From SHWC01 sp050173345 (lineage in GTDB: Bacteria > Pseudomonadota > Alphaproteobacteria > UBA828), in NCBI GenBank assembly GCA_050173345.1, contig JBFXKW010000001.1:682001-746000 (forward strand): a stretch of DNA of 64,000 bases. The letters run 5' to 3'. Positions 25,252 through 34,374 of this stretch are shown piece by piece. The notes beneath the pieces were generated by a model. That model made no database searches. It was not told where the DNA came from and saw nothing but the letters and a program-made list of their open reading frames with translations. Every line of letters begins with the position of its first letter. Positions within the stretch are counted from its first letter, which is position 1. A program made the translations under genes and the position numbers.

Positions 25252-25276
25252 ATTGTAGTACGAACTTGTCAGACGC
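25252..25276. promoter_or_regulatory. Two imperfect GntR-type half-palindromes between ligase and surE genes
   Basis: ATTGTAGTACGAA (25252-25264) and TTGTCAGACGC (25266-25276) lie side by side between divergent starts at 25193 and 25304. Each matches TTGTNNGACAA with one or two mismatches. They could let the FCD-GntR regulator control both directions. Confidence 0.4.
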
Positions 25277-25303
25277 ACAGCCAGGGACCGAGGCGGCCCG
25301 ACC

Positions 25304-26104
25304 ATGACCAGCGCCAATGCCGACCCCGCGAAGCAACGCATCCTGCTGACCAATGACGACGGCATCCACGCGCCCGGCATGGAGATCCTGGAACGCGTCG
25401 CGCAGGAGCTTTCGGACGATGTCTGGGTGGTCGCGCCCGAGGCCGAGCAGAGCGGCGCCTCTCATTCGCTCTCGATGACGACGCCGATCCGTATGCGCCA
25501 GATCGGCGAAAAGCGCTACGCGATCCGGGGCACGCCGACCGACTGCGCCCTGATGGCCTATTACGAGATCATGCGCGATCGCCGGCCGACCGTGCTGATC
25601 TCCGGCATCAACCGCGGCGCCAACCTGGCCGAGGACGTGACCTATTCCGGCACCTGCGCCGGCGCGATGGAGGGCGCGCAACTCGGCATCCGCTCGATCG
25701 CGCTCAGCCTCGTCTTCACCCTCGGCGGCAAGGCGCGCTGGGCGACCGCGGAGCGCTTCACGGGCGCGATCCTGCGCCATCTCCTGCAAATCGAGTGGCG
25801 GCCCAACTCGTTCATCAACGTGAACTTCCCGGACTGCGAGCCGCATGAGGTGACCGGCGTGAGGCTGACCACGCAGGGCCAGCGCCCGCCCGGCTCGTTC
25901 ACGCTCGACCCCAGGATCGACGCGCGCAACGTGCCCTATTATTGGGTCAAGATCAGCTACCAGAAGGGCGGCGAGCATCCCGAGACCGACCTTGAGGCCA
26001 TCGCCGCGAACGCCATCTCGGTGACGCCGCTGCAGCTCGATCTCACCCATCATGCCTGGCGTGGCGCCCTCGCCGACGGCATGAAGAACCTGCACATCTA
26101 CTGA
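25304..26104 (+). CDS. surE: SurE-family 5'/3'-nucleotidase / survival protein
   Basis: SurE proteins are metal-dependent phosphatases acting on nucleoside monophosphates and small phosphate esters; 266 aa, normal length. The metal-binding LTNDDGIHAPG (residues 15-25) and SGINRGANLAEDVTYSGT (about 100-117) with GAMEGAQLG are intact. In most alphaproteobacteria surE is next to serS and pcm, but here it opens a two-gene unit with an SDR inside a catabolic island, with probable GntR sites upstream. This suggests a paralogue used on a phosphorylated pathway intermediate, which is inference. ATG 25304 is the only start near the domain. Confidence 0.9.
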   Translation: MTSANADPAKQRILLTNDDGIHAPGMEILERVAQELSDDVWVVAPEAEQSGASHSLSMTTPIRMRQIGEKRYAIRGTPTDCALMAYYEIMRDRRPTVLISGINRGANLAEDVTYSGTCAGAMEGAQLGIRSIALSLVFTLGGKARWATAERFTGAILRHLLQIEWRPNSFINVNFPDCEPHEVTGVRLTTQGQRPPGSFTLDPRIDARNVPYYWVKISYQKGGEHPETDLEAIAANAISVTPLQLDLTHHAWRGALADGMKNLHIY

Positions 26105-26144
26105 CCGGCGGAGTTTCGTGCTCAAACGCGAAAGGGAGGATCAG

Positions 26145-26954
26145 ATGACCGCACTCGCAGGAAAAGTCGCGCTCGTCACCGGCGGCGGCACCGGCATCGG
26201 CAAGGGCATTGCCGAACGCTTCGGCCGCGAGGGCATGAAGATCGCGGTCGCCGGGCTGGAGCAGGCCAAGAGCAAGGCGACGCAGTATTTCGGCCGCAAG
26301 CTCGGCGGCTATAGCGCGGCCAAGCAGGTCGCCGCCGCGATCGGCAACGGCGCGATCGCGATCGAGGCCGACGTCACCGACAAGGCGGAGGTCGAGGCGA
26401 TGGTGGCGCAGACGGTCAAGGCCTTCGGCCGGCTCGACGTGCTGGTCAATTGCGCCGGGCTGATCACCGCCCATCCGATCGCGGAGCTGACCGAGGAGGA
26501 GTGGGACAGCATCATCGACGTGAATCTCAAGGGCACCTACCTGACCAATCAGGCGGCGGTCGCCCAGATGCGCAAGCAGGGCGGCGGGCGGATCATCAAC
26601 ATCGCCTCGGTCGCCGGCAAGTTCGGCACCGCTACGCTGACGCACTATTGCGCCTCGAAGTTCGGCGTGATCGGCTTCACCAACGCGCTCGCCAAGGAGG
26701 TCGCGCGCGAGGGCATCACGGTGAACGCAATCTGCCCCGGCATCGTCGGTACCCAGATGTGGACGCTGCTGAACAAGGCCCTCGCTCTGCCCGGCGAGAC
26801 GCCCGAGCAGACCTATGCCCGCGCCGTCGATCGCTACATCCCGCAGGGCGTCGAGCAGACCGAGGAGGACATGGCGGACCTCGCGGTCTACCTCGCCGCC
26901 GCGCCGCACGTCACCGGCCAGGCCATCAACGTCGACGGCGGCGCCGCGCTGTAG
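26145..26954 (+). CDS. SDR family oxidoreductase (glucose 1-dehydrogenase-like group)
   Basis: Classical SDR of 269 aa: cofactor loop TGGGTGIG (residues 13-20), NCAG (in place of NNAG) near 100, the active site IASVAGKFG ... THYCASKFG with Tyr and Lys in Y-x3-K spacing, and the C-terminal TGQAINVDGGAAL. An insertion at about residues 45-68 (KSKATQYFGRKLGGYSAAKQ) is longer than in typical members. The ribosome site AGGGAGGA precedes ATG 26145; the frame extended to 26118 is less likely. It lies 40 bp after surE and is probably cotranscribed. Substrate is unknown. Confidence 0.9.
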   Translation: MTALAGKVALVTGGGTGIGKGIAERFGREGMKIAVAGLEQAKSKATQYFGRKLGGYSAAKQVAAAIGNGAIAIEADVTDKAEVEAMVAQTVKAFGRLDVLVNCAGLITAHPIAELTEEEWDSIIDVNLKGTYLTNQAAVAQMRKQGGGRIINIASVAGKFGTATLTHYCASKFGVIGFTNALAKEVAREGITVNAICPGIVGTQMWTLLNKALALPGETPEQTYARAVDRYIPQGVEQTEEDMADLAVYLAAAPHVTGQAINVDGGAAL

Positions 26955-26980
26955 AGGCACGCTGACTGCTCCCTGCTTTC

Positions 26981-27070
26981 GTCATTGCCGGGCTTGACCC
27001 GGGCATCCAGGGGCGGCGGCATTGCAGTTGCCGAGAAAGACTGGATTGCCGGGTCAAGCCCGGCAATGAC
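26981..27070. repeat. Paired palindromic repeat (REP-like), copy 3
   Basis: GTCATTGCCGGGCTTGACCC and its mirror GGGTCAAGCCCGGCAATGAC at either end of a 90-bp element, with an internal GGCGGCGGCATTGCAGTTGC spacer. It lies between the convergent ends of the SDR gene and the phosphatase gene. Confidence 0.85.
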
Positions 27071-27126
27071 GAAGAGGAAGACGGGAGGCGTTGGAACGGA
27101 ACCGGCCGGGATCGGCCGTAACCGCC

Positions 27127-27885
27127 CTACTCCAGCAGCGCCTCGCGCAGCCGCATCCGCAAGCCGTCATCCACCTCCACCGCGTCGCGCAGATAGGCGT
27201 CGATCGAGCCGTGGAGGTCGGTCATCGAATCCACGGCGGTCTGCAAATATTCGCGCCGCGCCGAGGTGAGGATCGCCATGTCGGCCTCGTCGATCGGCAG
27301 GTTCAGCAGGTTCTTCACGTCGCGCCGGTAGGCGTTGGTCAGGAGATAGTCCTCGAACACGGTGTCGAGCGGCACGCCGAGCGCGAGCAGCAGCAGCGCA
27401 ATGGTGAAGCCGGTGCGGTCCTTGCCGCTCGTGCAGTGGATCACGGCCGGGCGCGAGTCATCCGTCGCGAGGCGCTGGAGGATCGAGGCGAAGACCGGCG
27501 CATGGTCGCGCGGCATGTGCCAGTAGTGGCCCTTGACCTCCTCGATGATCGCCTCGCCCCTCAGCCTTCCGGCACGCAGCGCGTCCAGCATGTCGAGCGT
27601 GCCGCGCGGGATGAAGCCCGGCTCGTAGCGCTCGATGCCGCAATCCTCGGGAAGCGCGCTCGGCGCGTGGCGGCGCTCGCCCGGCAGCCTGAGGTCGCAG
27701 ACCAGCCGCACGCCGAGCGCGCGCAGCAGCGCATGATCCTTAGGGCTCAGCGCGCTCAGCGAATCCGAGCGGAACACGGTGCGCCAGCGCACGCGCCGGC
27801 CCTCGGCCGTCTCGTAGCCGCCGAGGTCACGGAAGTTGACCGTGCCTTCGAGGTCGAGACGCCTGACGGGAAGCGAGGTGCTCAT
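27127..27885 (-). CDS. Tyrosine-phosphatase-like protein (bacterial DSP/MptpB type)
   Basis: Protein of 252 aa with the phosphatase P-loop HCTSGKDRTG (C-x5-R, about residues 149-158). The N-terminal NFRDLGGY motif (about 17-24) and SDSLSALS are typical of the atypical tyrosine/serine phosphatase group that includes MptpB. Such enzymes dephosphorylate proteins or phosphoinositide-like small molecules. ATG 27885 overlaps the stop of the aminotransferase gene by one base (TGATG), so it is the last gene of the HyuA-HyuB-aminotransferase operon. Its presence there is unusual and its substrate is unknown. Confidence 0.85.
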   Translation of the reverse strand: MSTSLPVRRLDLEGTVNFRDLGGYETAEGRRVRWRTVFRSDSLSALSPKDHALLRALGVRLVCDLRLPGERRHAPSALPEDCGIERYEPGFIPRGTLDMLDALRAGRLRGEAIIEEVKGHYWHMPRDHAPVFASILQRLATDDSRPAVIHCTSGKDRTGFTIALLLLALGVPLDTVFEDYLLTNAYRRDVKNLLNLPIDEADMAILTSARREYLQTAVDSMTDLHGSIDAYLRDAVEVDDGLRMRLREALLE

Positions 27886-29234
27886 CAGGGGAACAGCCGC
27901 TCCAGCCCGTCCGCCTTCATCTCGCCGAGCGAGGCGTACATCGCCTCGCCCAGCCGCTCGATCTCGGCATCGCCCATCGGCGTCGAGAGGCAGCCGAGGC
28001 CGGTGGTGGACCAGAAGACGCCGTGATTCAGCAGGCGCCGCCACAGCTCCTCCATGGCCTGCGCGCCGCCGGCCGCGTTGGCGCGGTAAACGTCGCGATA
28101 GGTTTCGGGCTTCTCCTTGGCGAAGGTGATGACGATCAGCGAGCCTTCGCCGAGCACCTGCGCGCTGACGCCGGCGGCGCGGAACGCCCCGCGCACGACC
28201 TCCCGCGCCTCCTCGCCGAGCGCGTTGAGGCGCGCCAACGCCTCCCTGGTGGTCAGCGTCATCGAGGCGACGCCCGCCGCCATGGTGAGCGGGTTCGCGG
28301 TGAAGGTGCCGGATTGCGGCACAGGGGCCTTGCCCTTGGTCTGATCGAACGCGGCCATCGCGCCGGCCCGCCCCGCGAGCGCGCCGACCGCGAGGCCGCC
28401 GCCGATCACCTTGCCGAGCGTCGTGATGTCGGGCTCGATCCCACAGAGCGTCTGCGCGCCGCCATGGTCGAGCCGGAAGGTGACGATCTCGTCGAGGATG
28501 AAGAGCGCACCGCCCTTGCGCGTATAGTCCCGCACCAGCGCGACGTATTCGGGCGTGACCGGCACGCCGCCGCAGCGCGACGGCACGGCGTCGAGCAGGA
28601 ACGCCGCAAGCTCGCCCTGGTGGCGGTCGAGGATGCGGCGCGTCCCCTCCAAATCGTTGAACGGCACTGCCACGACGTCCTGCAGCATGCCCTCCGGCGC
28701 GGCCTTGGCGAAGCCGACCGAAGCGGGCGCGTCCCGCCCCCAATGCTGCGGGTCGGGGTCGAGGCTGACCTCCGCATAGTCATAGGCGCCGTGATAGACG
28801 CCTTCGCACTTGGCGATCTTGCTGCGCCCGGTCACGGCGCGCGCCGCCTTGATCGCGTGCATCACCGCCTCGGTGCCCGTGTTGCAGAAGCGGATCTGCT
28901 CGAAGGAGGCCGCGCGCGGCACGATCAGCTCGGCAAGCTCGATCTCGAGCTCGGTCGCGAAGTTGAAGCCGGTGCCCTTCGCGGCTTGCGTCTGGATCGC
29001 TTCGACGATCGCCGGGTGGCCGTGGCCGTGCAATTGGGTGGTGAAGTTGTTGACGAAGTCGATGCGCTCGACGCCGTCGACATCGGTGATGCGGCAGCCC
29101 TTGGCCTCGCGCGCGTAGATCAGATAGGGCCGCATGAAGGTCTGCCCGCGCGTCGAGCCGCCGGGGAACACCTTCTTGGCGCGCTCGAACAGCGCGGCCG
29201 AGCGCGAGTTGGGGTCGGGGAAGCGCACGGTCAC
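27885..29234 (-). CDS. Class III aminotransferase (glutamate-1-semialdehyde aminomutase-like)
   Basis: PLP enzyme of 449 aa. GGSTRGQTFMRPYLIYAREAKG near residues 25-46 and FCNTGTEAVMHAIKAAR (about 119-135) follow the GSA-aminomutase subgroup. The PLP lysine is in TLGKVIGGGLAVGALAG (about 265-280), and GTFTANPLTMAAG is present. A housekeeping HemL role is unlikely because the gene sits between hyuB and a phosphatase gene. The start is GTG 29234, eight bases after the hyuB stop. It may transaminate an amine or amino acid released by the hydantoinase-like enzyme; the substrate is not known. Confidence 0.85.
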   Translation of the reverse strand: MTVRFPDPNSRSAALFERAKKVFPGGSTRGQTFMRPYLIYAREAKGCRITDVDGVERIDFVNNFTTQLHGHGHPAIVEAIQTQAAKGTGFNFATELEIELAELIVPRAASFEQIRFCNTGTEAVMHAIKAARAVTGRSKIAKCEGVYHGAYDYAEVSLDPDPQHWGRDAPASVGFAKAAPEGMLQDVVAVPFNDLEGTRRILDRHQGELAAFLLDAVPSRCGGVPVTPEYVALVRDYTRKGGALFILDEIVTFRLDHGGAQTLCGIEPDITTLGKVIGGGLAVGALAGRAGAMAAFDQTKGKAPVPQSGTFTANPLTMAAGVASMTLTTREALARLNALGEEAREVVRGAFRAAGVSAQVLGEGSLIVITFAKEKPETYRDVYRANAAGGAQAMEELWRRLLNHGVFWSTTGLGCLSTPMGDAEIERLGEAMYASLGEMKADGLERLFP

Positions 29235-29239
29235 GCGGC

Positions 29240-31051
29240 TCAGCTCCCGCCCCGCCACTGGGCGCGCAGCTTCGCGGTCGCGGCCTCGTCGATGGCGAGG
29301 GTCTCCGCCTCGGCGTCGCCGCTCAGCACCACGCCATAGATCTCGCGCGCCGCATCGACCGAGACGTAGCGCTCCAGCACGTCGTCGAGCACGCGCTTCG
29401 GGTCGCGCTCCAGGGGGTCGCCATAGCCGCCGCCGCCATTGTCGGTGCCGCGCACATACTCGCCCGGATGGAAGGTCTCGAGGAACAGGTTGGGCAGCTT
29501 GGTCTCGTTGCCGTTGGCGCTGACCCGCCAGCTTCCCGCGGCGGCGCCCGGCCCGCCGCCGCGCACGCCGCGCGGCGGGTTGATCTGGCCGTCGCAGACC
29601 ACCGCGATCGTCATCGGGTCGCGCTTCGGGCCGAACACGATCTCGCCCTGCGGCCCGCCGCGATAGCGCCCCGGCCCCGCGCTGTCCTGCACCAGCCTGA
29701 GCGACTTGATCTCGATCGGCTGCTTGACCTCGTCGAGCTCGACGCTGTCCCGGTACATCAGCCCGCCGACGACAGGTAAACCAAACGTGACCCAGCCGTC
29801 CGCCGCCGGCGAGGCCGGGCCGCCATTGGTGCAGGCGATCAGCTGGTTGACATAGGGCTCGCCGTTGCGGCGGAAGTCGCTGCCGGCGATCACCGCGAAG
29901 CCGGCGCCCATAGCGCCGCCGCCCTCGGCCAGGCCCCAGCCGTCGCCAAGCTGGGCGAAGGCGCTCTGCGTGATGTTGACCAGGCGGTCGCCGACATTGG
30001 TGGTCGCGACCGAGCAGGAATGCGGGAAGGCCGGCCGGCCCACCACGCAATCGTCCTTGAGATGCACCCGCATGCGGCGGAACGAGCCCGAATTGTGCGG
30101 CGTGTCGGGGTCGAGGCAGTTGAACACCCCGGTCACCACATTGTTGATGGCGCAGGCCTCGGACTCGTTGAGCCCGCAATCGAGGCATTCGATGTTGTCT
30201 CGCAGGTCGATGTCGATCATCGCGCTATCGGGATCGACCTCGACGATCACCTTGATCGGCACGCCGTCGGGCACCACGCCCTCGATCGGGTCGTGCCCGC
30301 CGCGGTTCTCGAGGCGCACCTTGGGCAGCTTCTTGATCGACTGGATCATGCGCTGCTCGGAATAATCGAGCCAGCGCGCGATGAATTCCTTGACCGTCGC
30401 CTTGCCGTACTTGGCGCAGAACTCCTTGAGCCGGCGCTCCGCGATGCGCGCCGCGCCGAGCTCGGCCAGGAAATCGCCGTACCATTGCTCGGGCACGCGG
30501 ATGCGCTTCTCGCACATGCGGATCACGTCGTCGATCATCTTGTAGTCGCGCTGCACGCGGACGCACGGAAAGATGATCGAGCCTTCCTCGTATACGTCCT
30601 TGGCGGAGGCGTGATAGGTGGTCGGCGCCGAGTTGCCGATGTCGGCCTGGTGCGCCTTGGCGCAGGCCGTGAACAGATGCTCGCCCTCGAAGAAGACCGG
30701 CACCAGGATCATGTGGTCGGCCGGGTGCGTGTTGCCGAGATAGGGATCGTTGTGCAGGAAGGCATCGCCTTCCGCGAGATCCTTGTGCAGCGCGCACATC
30801 GAGGCGCTCTGCAGGTGCGAGCCGAAGATGTGCACCGGCAGGCCCTCGGCGGAGGAGAACAGCTGGTTATCGCCGGTGGTGATCGCACAGGAGAAGTCGC
30901 GCGCGACCGCGAGCACCGCCGAGCGCGCAGCGCGCAGCAGCGTGTTCGACATCTCGCGCACGATGCCGTCGACCCGGTTGGCCATCACCGCCATCAGGAC
31001 GGGATCGAGCGTGTCGCCGCCCGCCGCTGTCGTGCTTGCCTTGGTCGCCAT
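29240..31051 (-). CDS. hyuB: Hydantoinase B / acetone carboxylase alpha-type subunit (HyuB)
   Basis: Large subunit of the ATP-dependent N-methylhydantoinase, acetone carboxylase or acetophenone carboxylase superfamily; 603 aa, a usual length. Motifs include FSCAITTGDNQLFSSAEGLPVHIFG (about 53-77), FLHNDPYLGNTHPADHMI (about 98-115), AKAHQADIGNS with metal-binding residues, and the C-terminal GGPGAAAG and GGGGYGDPLERDP. ATG 31051 follows AAGGAGAG. The partner hyuA gene ends 14 bp upstream. No third, gamma-type small subunit of acetone carboxylase is seen nearby, which favours a hydantoinase or lactamase-type reaction, but carboxylation is not excluded. Confidence 0.9.
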   Translation of the reverse strand: MATKASTTAAGGDTLDPVLMAVMANRVDGIVREMSNTLLRAARSAVLAVARDFSCAITTGDNQLFSSAEGLPVHIFGSHLQSASMCALHKDLAEGDAFLHNDPYLGNTHPADHMILVPVFFEGEHLFTACAKAHQADIGNSAPTTYHASAKDVYEEGSIIFPCVRVQRDYKMIDDVIRMCEKRIRVPEQWYGDFLAELGAARIAERRLKEFCAKYGKATVKEFIARWLDYSEQRMIQSIKKLPKVRLENRGGHDPIEGVVPDGVPIKVIVEVDPDSAMIDIDLRDNIECLDCGLNESEACAINNVVTGVFNCLDPDTPHNSGSFRRMRVHLKDDCVVGRPAFPHSCSVATTNVGDRLVNITQSAFAQLGDGWGLAEGGGAMGAGFAVIAGSDFRRNGEPYVNQLIACTNGGPASPAADGWVTFGLPVVGGLMYRDSVELDEVKQPIEIKSLRLVQDSAGPGRYRGGPQGEIVFGPKRDPMTIAVVCDGQINPPRGVRGGGPGAAAGSWRVSANGNETKLPNLFLETFHPGEYVRGTDNGGGGYGDPLERDPKRVLDDVLERYVSVDAAREIYGVVLSGDAEAETLAIDEAATAKLRAQWRGGS

Positions 31052-31065
31052 GACGCTCTCCTTCC

Positions 31066-33147
31066 TCAACCGATCTCGACCAGGTAATTGCCCTGGGTGC
31101 CGAGCCGGGCGCGGCTGCCCGGATAGATCACGATGGTGGTGGTCGGCTCCTCGATCACCGCCGGGCCCTCGATCGAAGCACCCGGCTTCAGCTCACCGCC
31201 GACGAAGATAGGCGCCTTCACCTCGCCGCTCTCATCGAAATAGGCGGCACGCTCGGCATGCGGTTTCGGCGCATAGACCGCGGCGGGCGCCGGCGACGCC
31301 TCGCCGCGCGCGACGCCGGGCAGGCGCACCGCGACGCGGCCCTTCCAGTTCAGGCACTCCACGGGGTTGCGCTCGTCGATCACGGCGAACACCCGATCGT
31401 GCACCACGTTGAAGGCCTGCGCCAGCGCCGCGACGTCCGCATCCGACTTGAAGCGCGTCACCGGCAGGGGCACGTCGAGCTCCCACACCTGATAGAGATA
31501 GCGCGCCTCGACGAAGAACTCCTTGGATACCTCGCTGCCGGCGTGACCCTTGAGGCCGGCGACGAAGCGGTCGAGCTCCTGCTCGATCGCATCGAGCGCG
31601 GCGTTGACGCCCTCGCGATCGAACGCGCTGGTCAGGGTCAGCCGGCTCGCGCTGTGCTCGGACACGATGTCGGAGAACTGCATGCCGCAGGCCGACAGCG
31701 CGCCCGCCGTGCGCGGCACCAGCACGCGGGCGCAGCCGAGCTCGCGCGCGATCGGCACGATGTTGAGCCCGGCCGCGCCGCCGCCCGCCACCACCACGCT
31801 CTCGCGCGGGTTGACGCCCTCATTGATGGTGATCTCGCGGATCGCCTTGATCATGTGCTCGCTGGCAAGCGTCATGATGGCGGAGGCCGTGCGCTCGATC
31901 GTGAGGCCGAGCGGCTCGGCGATCTTGCGGATGGCCCGCTTCGACGCTTCGGCGTCGAGCTTCATGCGGCCGCCGAGGAAGAAGGCGGGGTCGAGATAGC
32001 CGAGCACGAGCGCGGCATCCGTCACGGTCGGCTCGGTGCCGCCGGCGCCATAGCAGGCCGGCCCCGGCACCGCACCTGCACTATGTGGGCCGACGCGCAG
32101 CAGCCCGCCCGGGTCGATCCAGGCGATCGAGCCGCCGCCCGCGCCGATCGAGCGCACGTCGACCGTAGACATGCTCATGATATGGCCGGTCCAGCGCGGC
32201 CCGAGCCAACTCTCGCGGGTGAACACCAGCTCGTTGTCGCGCACCAGGCCGACGTCGAAGGTGGTGCCGCCGGTATCGCAGACGATCGAGTCCTTGCCGA
32301 GCCCTTCCATGCGCGTGTAGGTGCGGCCCGCGACCGGCGCCATGGCGGGACCAGACTTCACGGTGTGGATCGGCCGCTCGACCAGCTCGTCGACGTTCAT
32401 GCAGCCGCCGATCGAGGTCGAGACCAGGATCTCGCCGGCGAAGCCCGCCTCGCGCAGGTCGTTGCCCATGTCGCGCAGATGGCGCTGCATCAGCGGCTTA
32501 AGCGAAGCGTCGATCGCGGTGGCCGAGGCGCGCCGGTATTCGCGCAGGATCGGGATCAGCTTGTGGGAGAGCGTGTAGGGCACGCCCGGCAGGTGCTCCT
32601 CGATCAGCCGGCCGACCGCCTCCTCGTGCGCCGGGTTGAGCACCGACCAGAGGAAGCACACCGCGACCGCCTCGAAGCCGCGGCGCTTGAACCGGCCGAG
32701 CAGCTCGACCACCTGCGCCGTATCGAGCGGCGTGCGCACCTCGCCCTCGGCGCTGATCCGCTCGTCGACCTCGAAGGTGTAGCGCCGCGGGATGTAGGGC
32801 GCCGGGAAGTCGTGCGTGAAGTCGTGCGGGTTTGTCTTGCCGCCTTCGCGCATGACCAGCACGTCGGGGAAGCCGGCCGTGGTGAGCAACGCGGTCTTGG
32901 CCGTCTTGCCCTGCACGATGGCATTGACCGCACGCGTCGTGCCGTAGATCAGCGTGGTCGACTGCGAGAAGAGCTGCGCGAGGTCGAGGCCGAGCTCGGC
33001 CGCGGCGTTCTCGATGGCGCCGCGCATGCCGACGAAGATGCGGTCCGGCGTGGTCGGCGCCTTGCCGAGCACGCGGATGCCGCCCTCATCGGCGACGACG
33101 ACATCGGTGAAGGTGCCGCCGGTATCGACGGAAATACGATAGGCCAT
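31066..33147 (-). CDS. hyuA: Hydantoinase A / acetone carboxylase beta-type subunit (HyuA)
   Basis: ATP-binding subunit of 693 aa in the acetate/sugar kinase/Hsp70 fold. It opens with the phosphate loop VDTGGTFTDVVV (residues 7-18). Further motifs are GTTRAVNAIVQGK, VCDTGGTTFDVGLV (about 290-303), AGGGSIAWIDPGG, GPACYGAGGTEPTVTDAALVLG (split), and AGGGAAGLNI in the C-terminal part. It hydrolyses ATP to activate the substrate bound with HyuB. ATG 33147 is the first gene of the hyuA-hyuB-aminotransferase-phosphatase operon. Related proteins include 5-oxoprolinase, N-methylhydantoinase A and acetophenone carboxylase; the sequence alone does not choose between them. Confidence 0.9.
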   Translation of the reverse strand: MAYRISVDTGGTFTDVVVADEGGIRVLGKAPTTPDRIFVGMRGAIENAAAELGLDLAQLFSQSTTLIYGTTRAVNAIVQGKTAKTALLTTAGFPDVLVMREGGKTNPHDFTHDFPAPYIPRRYTFEVDERISAEGEVRTPLDTAQVVELLGRFKRRGFEAVAVCFLWSVLNPAHEEAVGRLIEEHLPGVPYTLSHKLIPILREYRRASATAIDASLKPLMQRHLRDMGNDLREAGFAGEILVSTSIGGCMNVDELVERPIHTVKSGPAMAPVAGRTYTRMEGLGKDSIVCDTGGTTFDVGLVRDNELVFTRESWLGPRWTGHIMSMSTVDVRSIGAGGGSIAWIDPGGLLRVGPHSAGAVPGPACYGAGGTEPTVTDAALVLGYLDPAFFLGGRMKLDAEASKRAIRKIAEPLGLTIERTASAIMTLASEHMIKAIREITINEGVNPRESVVVAGGGAAGLNIVPIARELGCARVLVPRTAGALSACGMQFSDIVSEHSASRLTLTSAFDREGVNAALDAIEQELDRFVAGLKGHAGSEVSKEFFVEARYLYQVWELDVPLPVTRFKSDADVAALAQAFNVVHDRVFAVIDERNPVECLNWKGRVAVRLPGVARGEASPAPAAVYAPKPHAERAAYFDESGEVKAPIFVGGELKPGASIEGPAVIEEPTTTIVIYPGSRARLGTQGNYLVEIG

Positions 33148-33209
33148 GACGTCTCCAAGAACCTCGATCTCTAGTTGTTGTTGGTTAGCTGGCGCCGCTT
33201 TCCTGTTCC

Positions 33210-33309
33210 GTCATGGCCCTCCTCCGGCTTGACCGGGGGATTGGCCGAGCCATCCATCGGGCAGCGAGTGAGTTGCTCAATGGGTCCCCCGGTCAAGCCG
33301 GGGGACGAC
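33210..33309. repeat. Paired palindromic repeat (REP-like), copy 4
   Basis: Variant with arms CTCCGGCTTGACCGGGGGA and TCCCCCGGTCAAGCCGGGGGA around a 45-bp spacer containing CATCCATCGGGCAGCGAG. The spacer is nearly identical to that of copy 7 at 55690-55790, so the two form a subfamily. It lies upstream of hyuA and downstream of the hydrolase gene. Confidence 0.85.
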
Positions 33310-33360
33310 GCAGTGACGGCACGACAAATCATCACCATGCTGACGAACCTGCACCATCAC

Positions 33361-34251
33361 CTAGCCGTGCGCCGGAAGGTGCTCGCGATACCAGGCAAGC
33401 GTCGCGTCCATGACCTGGCTGAAGGCCGGCTCGAAATAGACCTGGTAGTGGCCGACGCCCTTGAGCGTGACCAGGCGCTTCGGCTCGCCCGCCTTCTCGA
33501 ACATGGCGTAGCTCTCCTCGGGCGGCACCAGGCGGTCGTCATCGGCGGTGATGAAGAGCACCGGGCGCGGTGCGATCTTGTCGACCACCCACTCGGCGTT
33601 GAAGCCGAGCGTGTCGTCTACGTATTCGAGCGGCAGGGTGTTGATCGCCGCCGGGTTCTGCTCGCGCGCCTTGCTGGAAATCTCGTTCGACTGCCGGTCG
33701 GGCAGCAGGATGAGATCGCGGTCGACGATCTCCGATTCACCGGTCGTGGCGCGGCGCGCGCGGTCGGCGGCCGAGCGGTCGAGCAGGTCGAACCACTCGT
33801 CGGGGTGGCGCACGCTGCGCATCCAGCGCCTTCCATTGCCGACGCCGACCACGCTGACCACGCAGCGGACGCGCTGGTCGATCGCGGCGGTGAAGCTCAC
33901 CGTGGCGCCGCCATAGCTCGTGCCGTAAAGGCCGAGCCGGTCGGCCGACACTTCGGGCTGCATCGCGAGGAAGCTCAGGGCGGCCTGTGCGTCGGCGACC
34001 CGGCTGAACGGCGCGAGCCGGCCGCGCGCGCCCGCGCTCTCGCCCCAGCCCTTGTAGTCGAAGGTCAGCACGACGTAGCCCGCCTCGTTCAGCGCCTTCG
34101 CGTTGTCGGGCAGGAACAGATCCTTGACCCCGGTATAGCCGTGGCAGAGCACGATGCCGGCGCGCCGCTCGCCGCTTTTCAGGCCGTCAGGCAGATAGAG
34201 ATCGCCAACCAGTTTGACTCCCTCGCTGAAGAAGCTTACGGGTTTTTTCAT
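33361..34251 (-). CDS. Alpha/beta hydrolase
   Basis: Esterase/acyltransferase-like hydrolase of 296 aa. LCHGYTGVKD supplies the oxyanion region (about residues 36-45); the nucleophile is the Ser of GTSYGGA (about 110-116). The acid is probably Asp in ADDDRLVPPEE (about 245-255) and the base is His in GVGHYQVY (about 273-280). ATG 34251 was chosen because upstream residues in the longer frame are non-conserved. It is divergent from the aminotransferase gene at 34375. It may hydrolyse an ester or thioester, but no substrate is implied by motifs. Confidence 0.87.
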   Translation of the reverse strand: MKKPVSFFSEGVKLVGDLYLPDGLKSGERRAGIVLCHGYTGVKDLFLPDNAKALNEAGYVVLTFDYKGWGESAGARGRLAPFSRVADAQAALSFLAMQPEVSADRLGLYGTSYGGATVSFTAAIDQRVRCVVSVVGVGNGRRWMRSVRHPDEWFDLLDRSAADRARRATTGESEIVDRDLILLPDRQSNEISSKAREQNPAAINTLPLEYVDDTLGFNAEWVVDKIAPRPVLFITADDDRLVPPEESYAMFEKAGEPKRLVTLKGVGHYQVYFEPAFSQVMDATLAWYREHLPAHG

Positions 34252-34374
34252 CGGCTCCGATCCGGCGGATGGGTGGCACGCCCGCCGCTGGCCGGACGGG
34301 CCGGCGTAGATCAACCCAGATCGCCGGGCGAAGCAAGCGCCGAGACCGCTTGCCGCCGGGCAGAGGATGCCTCG

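Noticed and set aside
27885..29234. Housekeeping glutamate-1-semialdehyde aminomutase (HemL)
   Set aside because: The sequence is in the same subgroup, but the gene is embedded in a hydantoinase operon. A catabolic transaminase is more likely.
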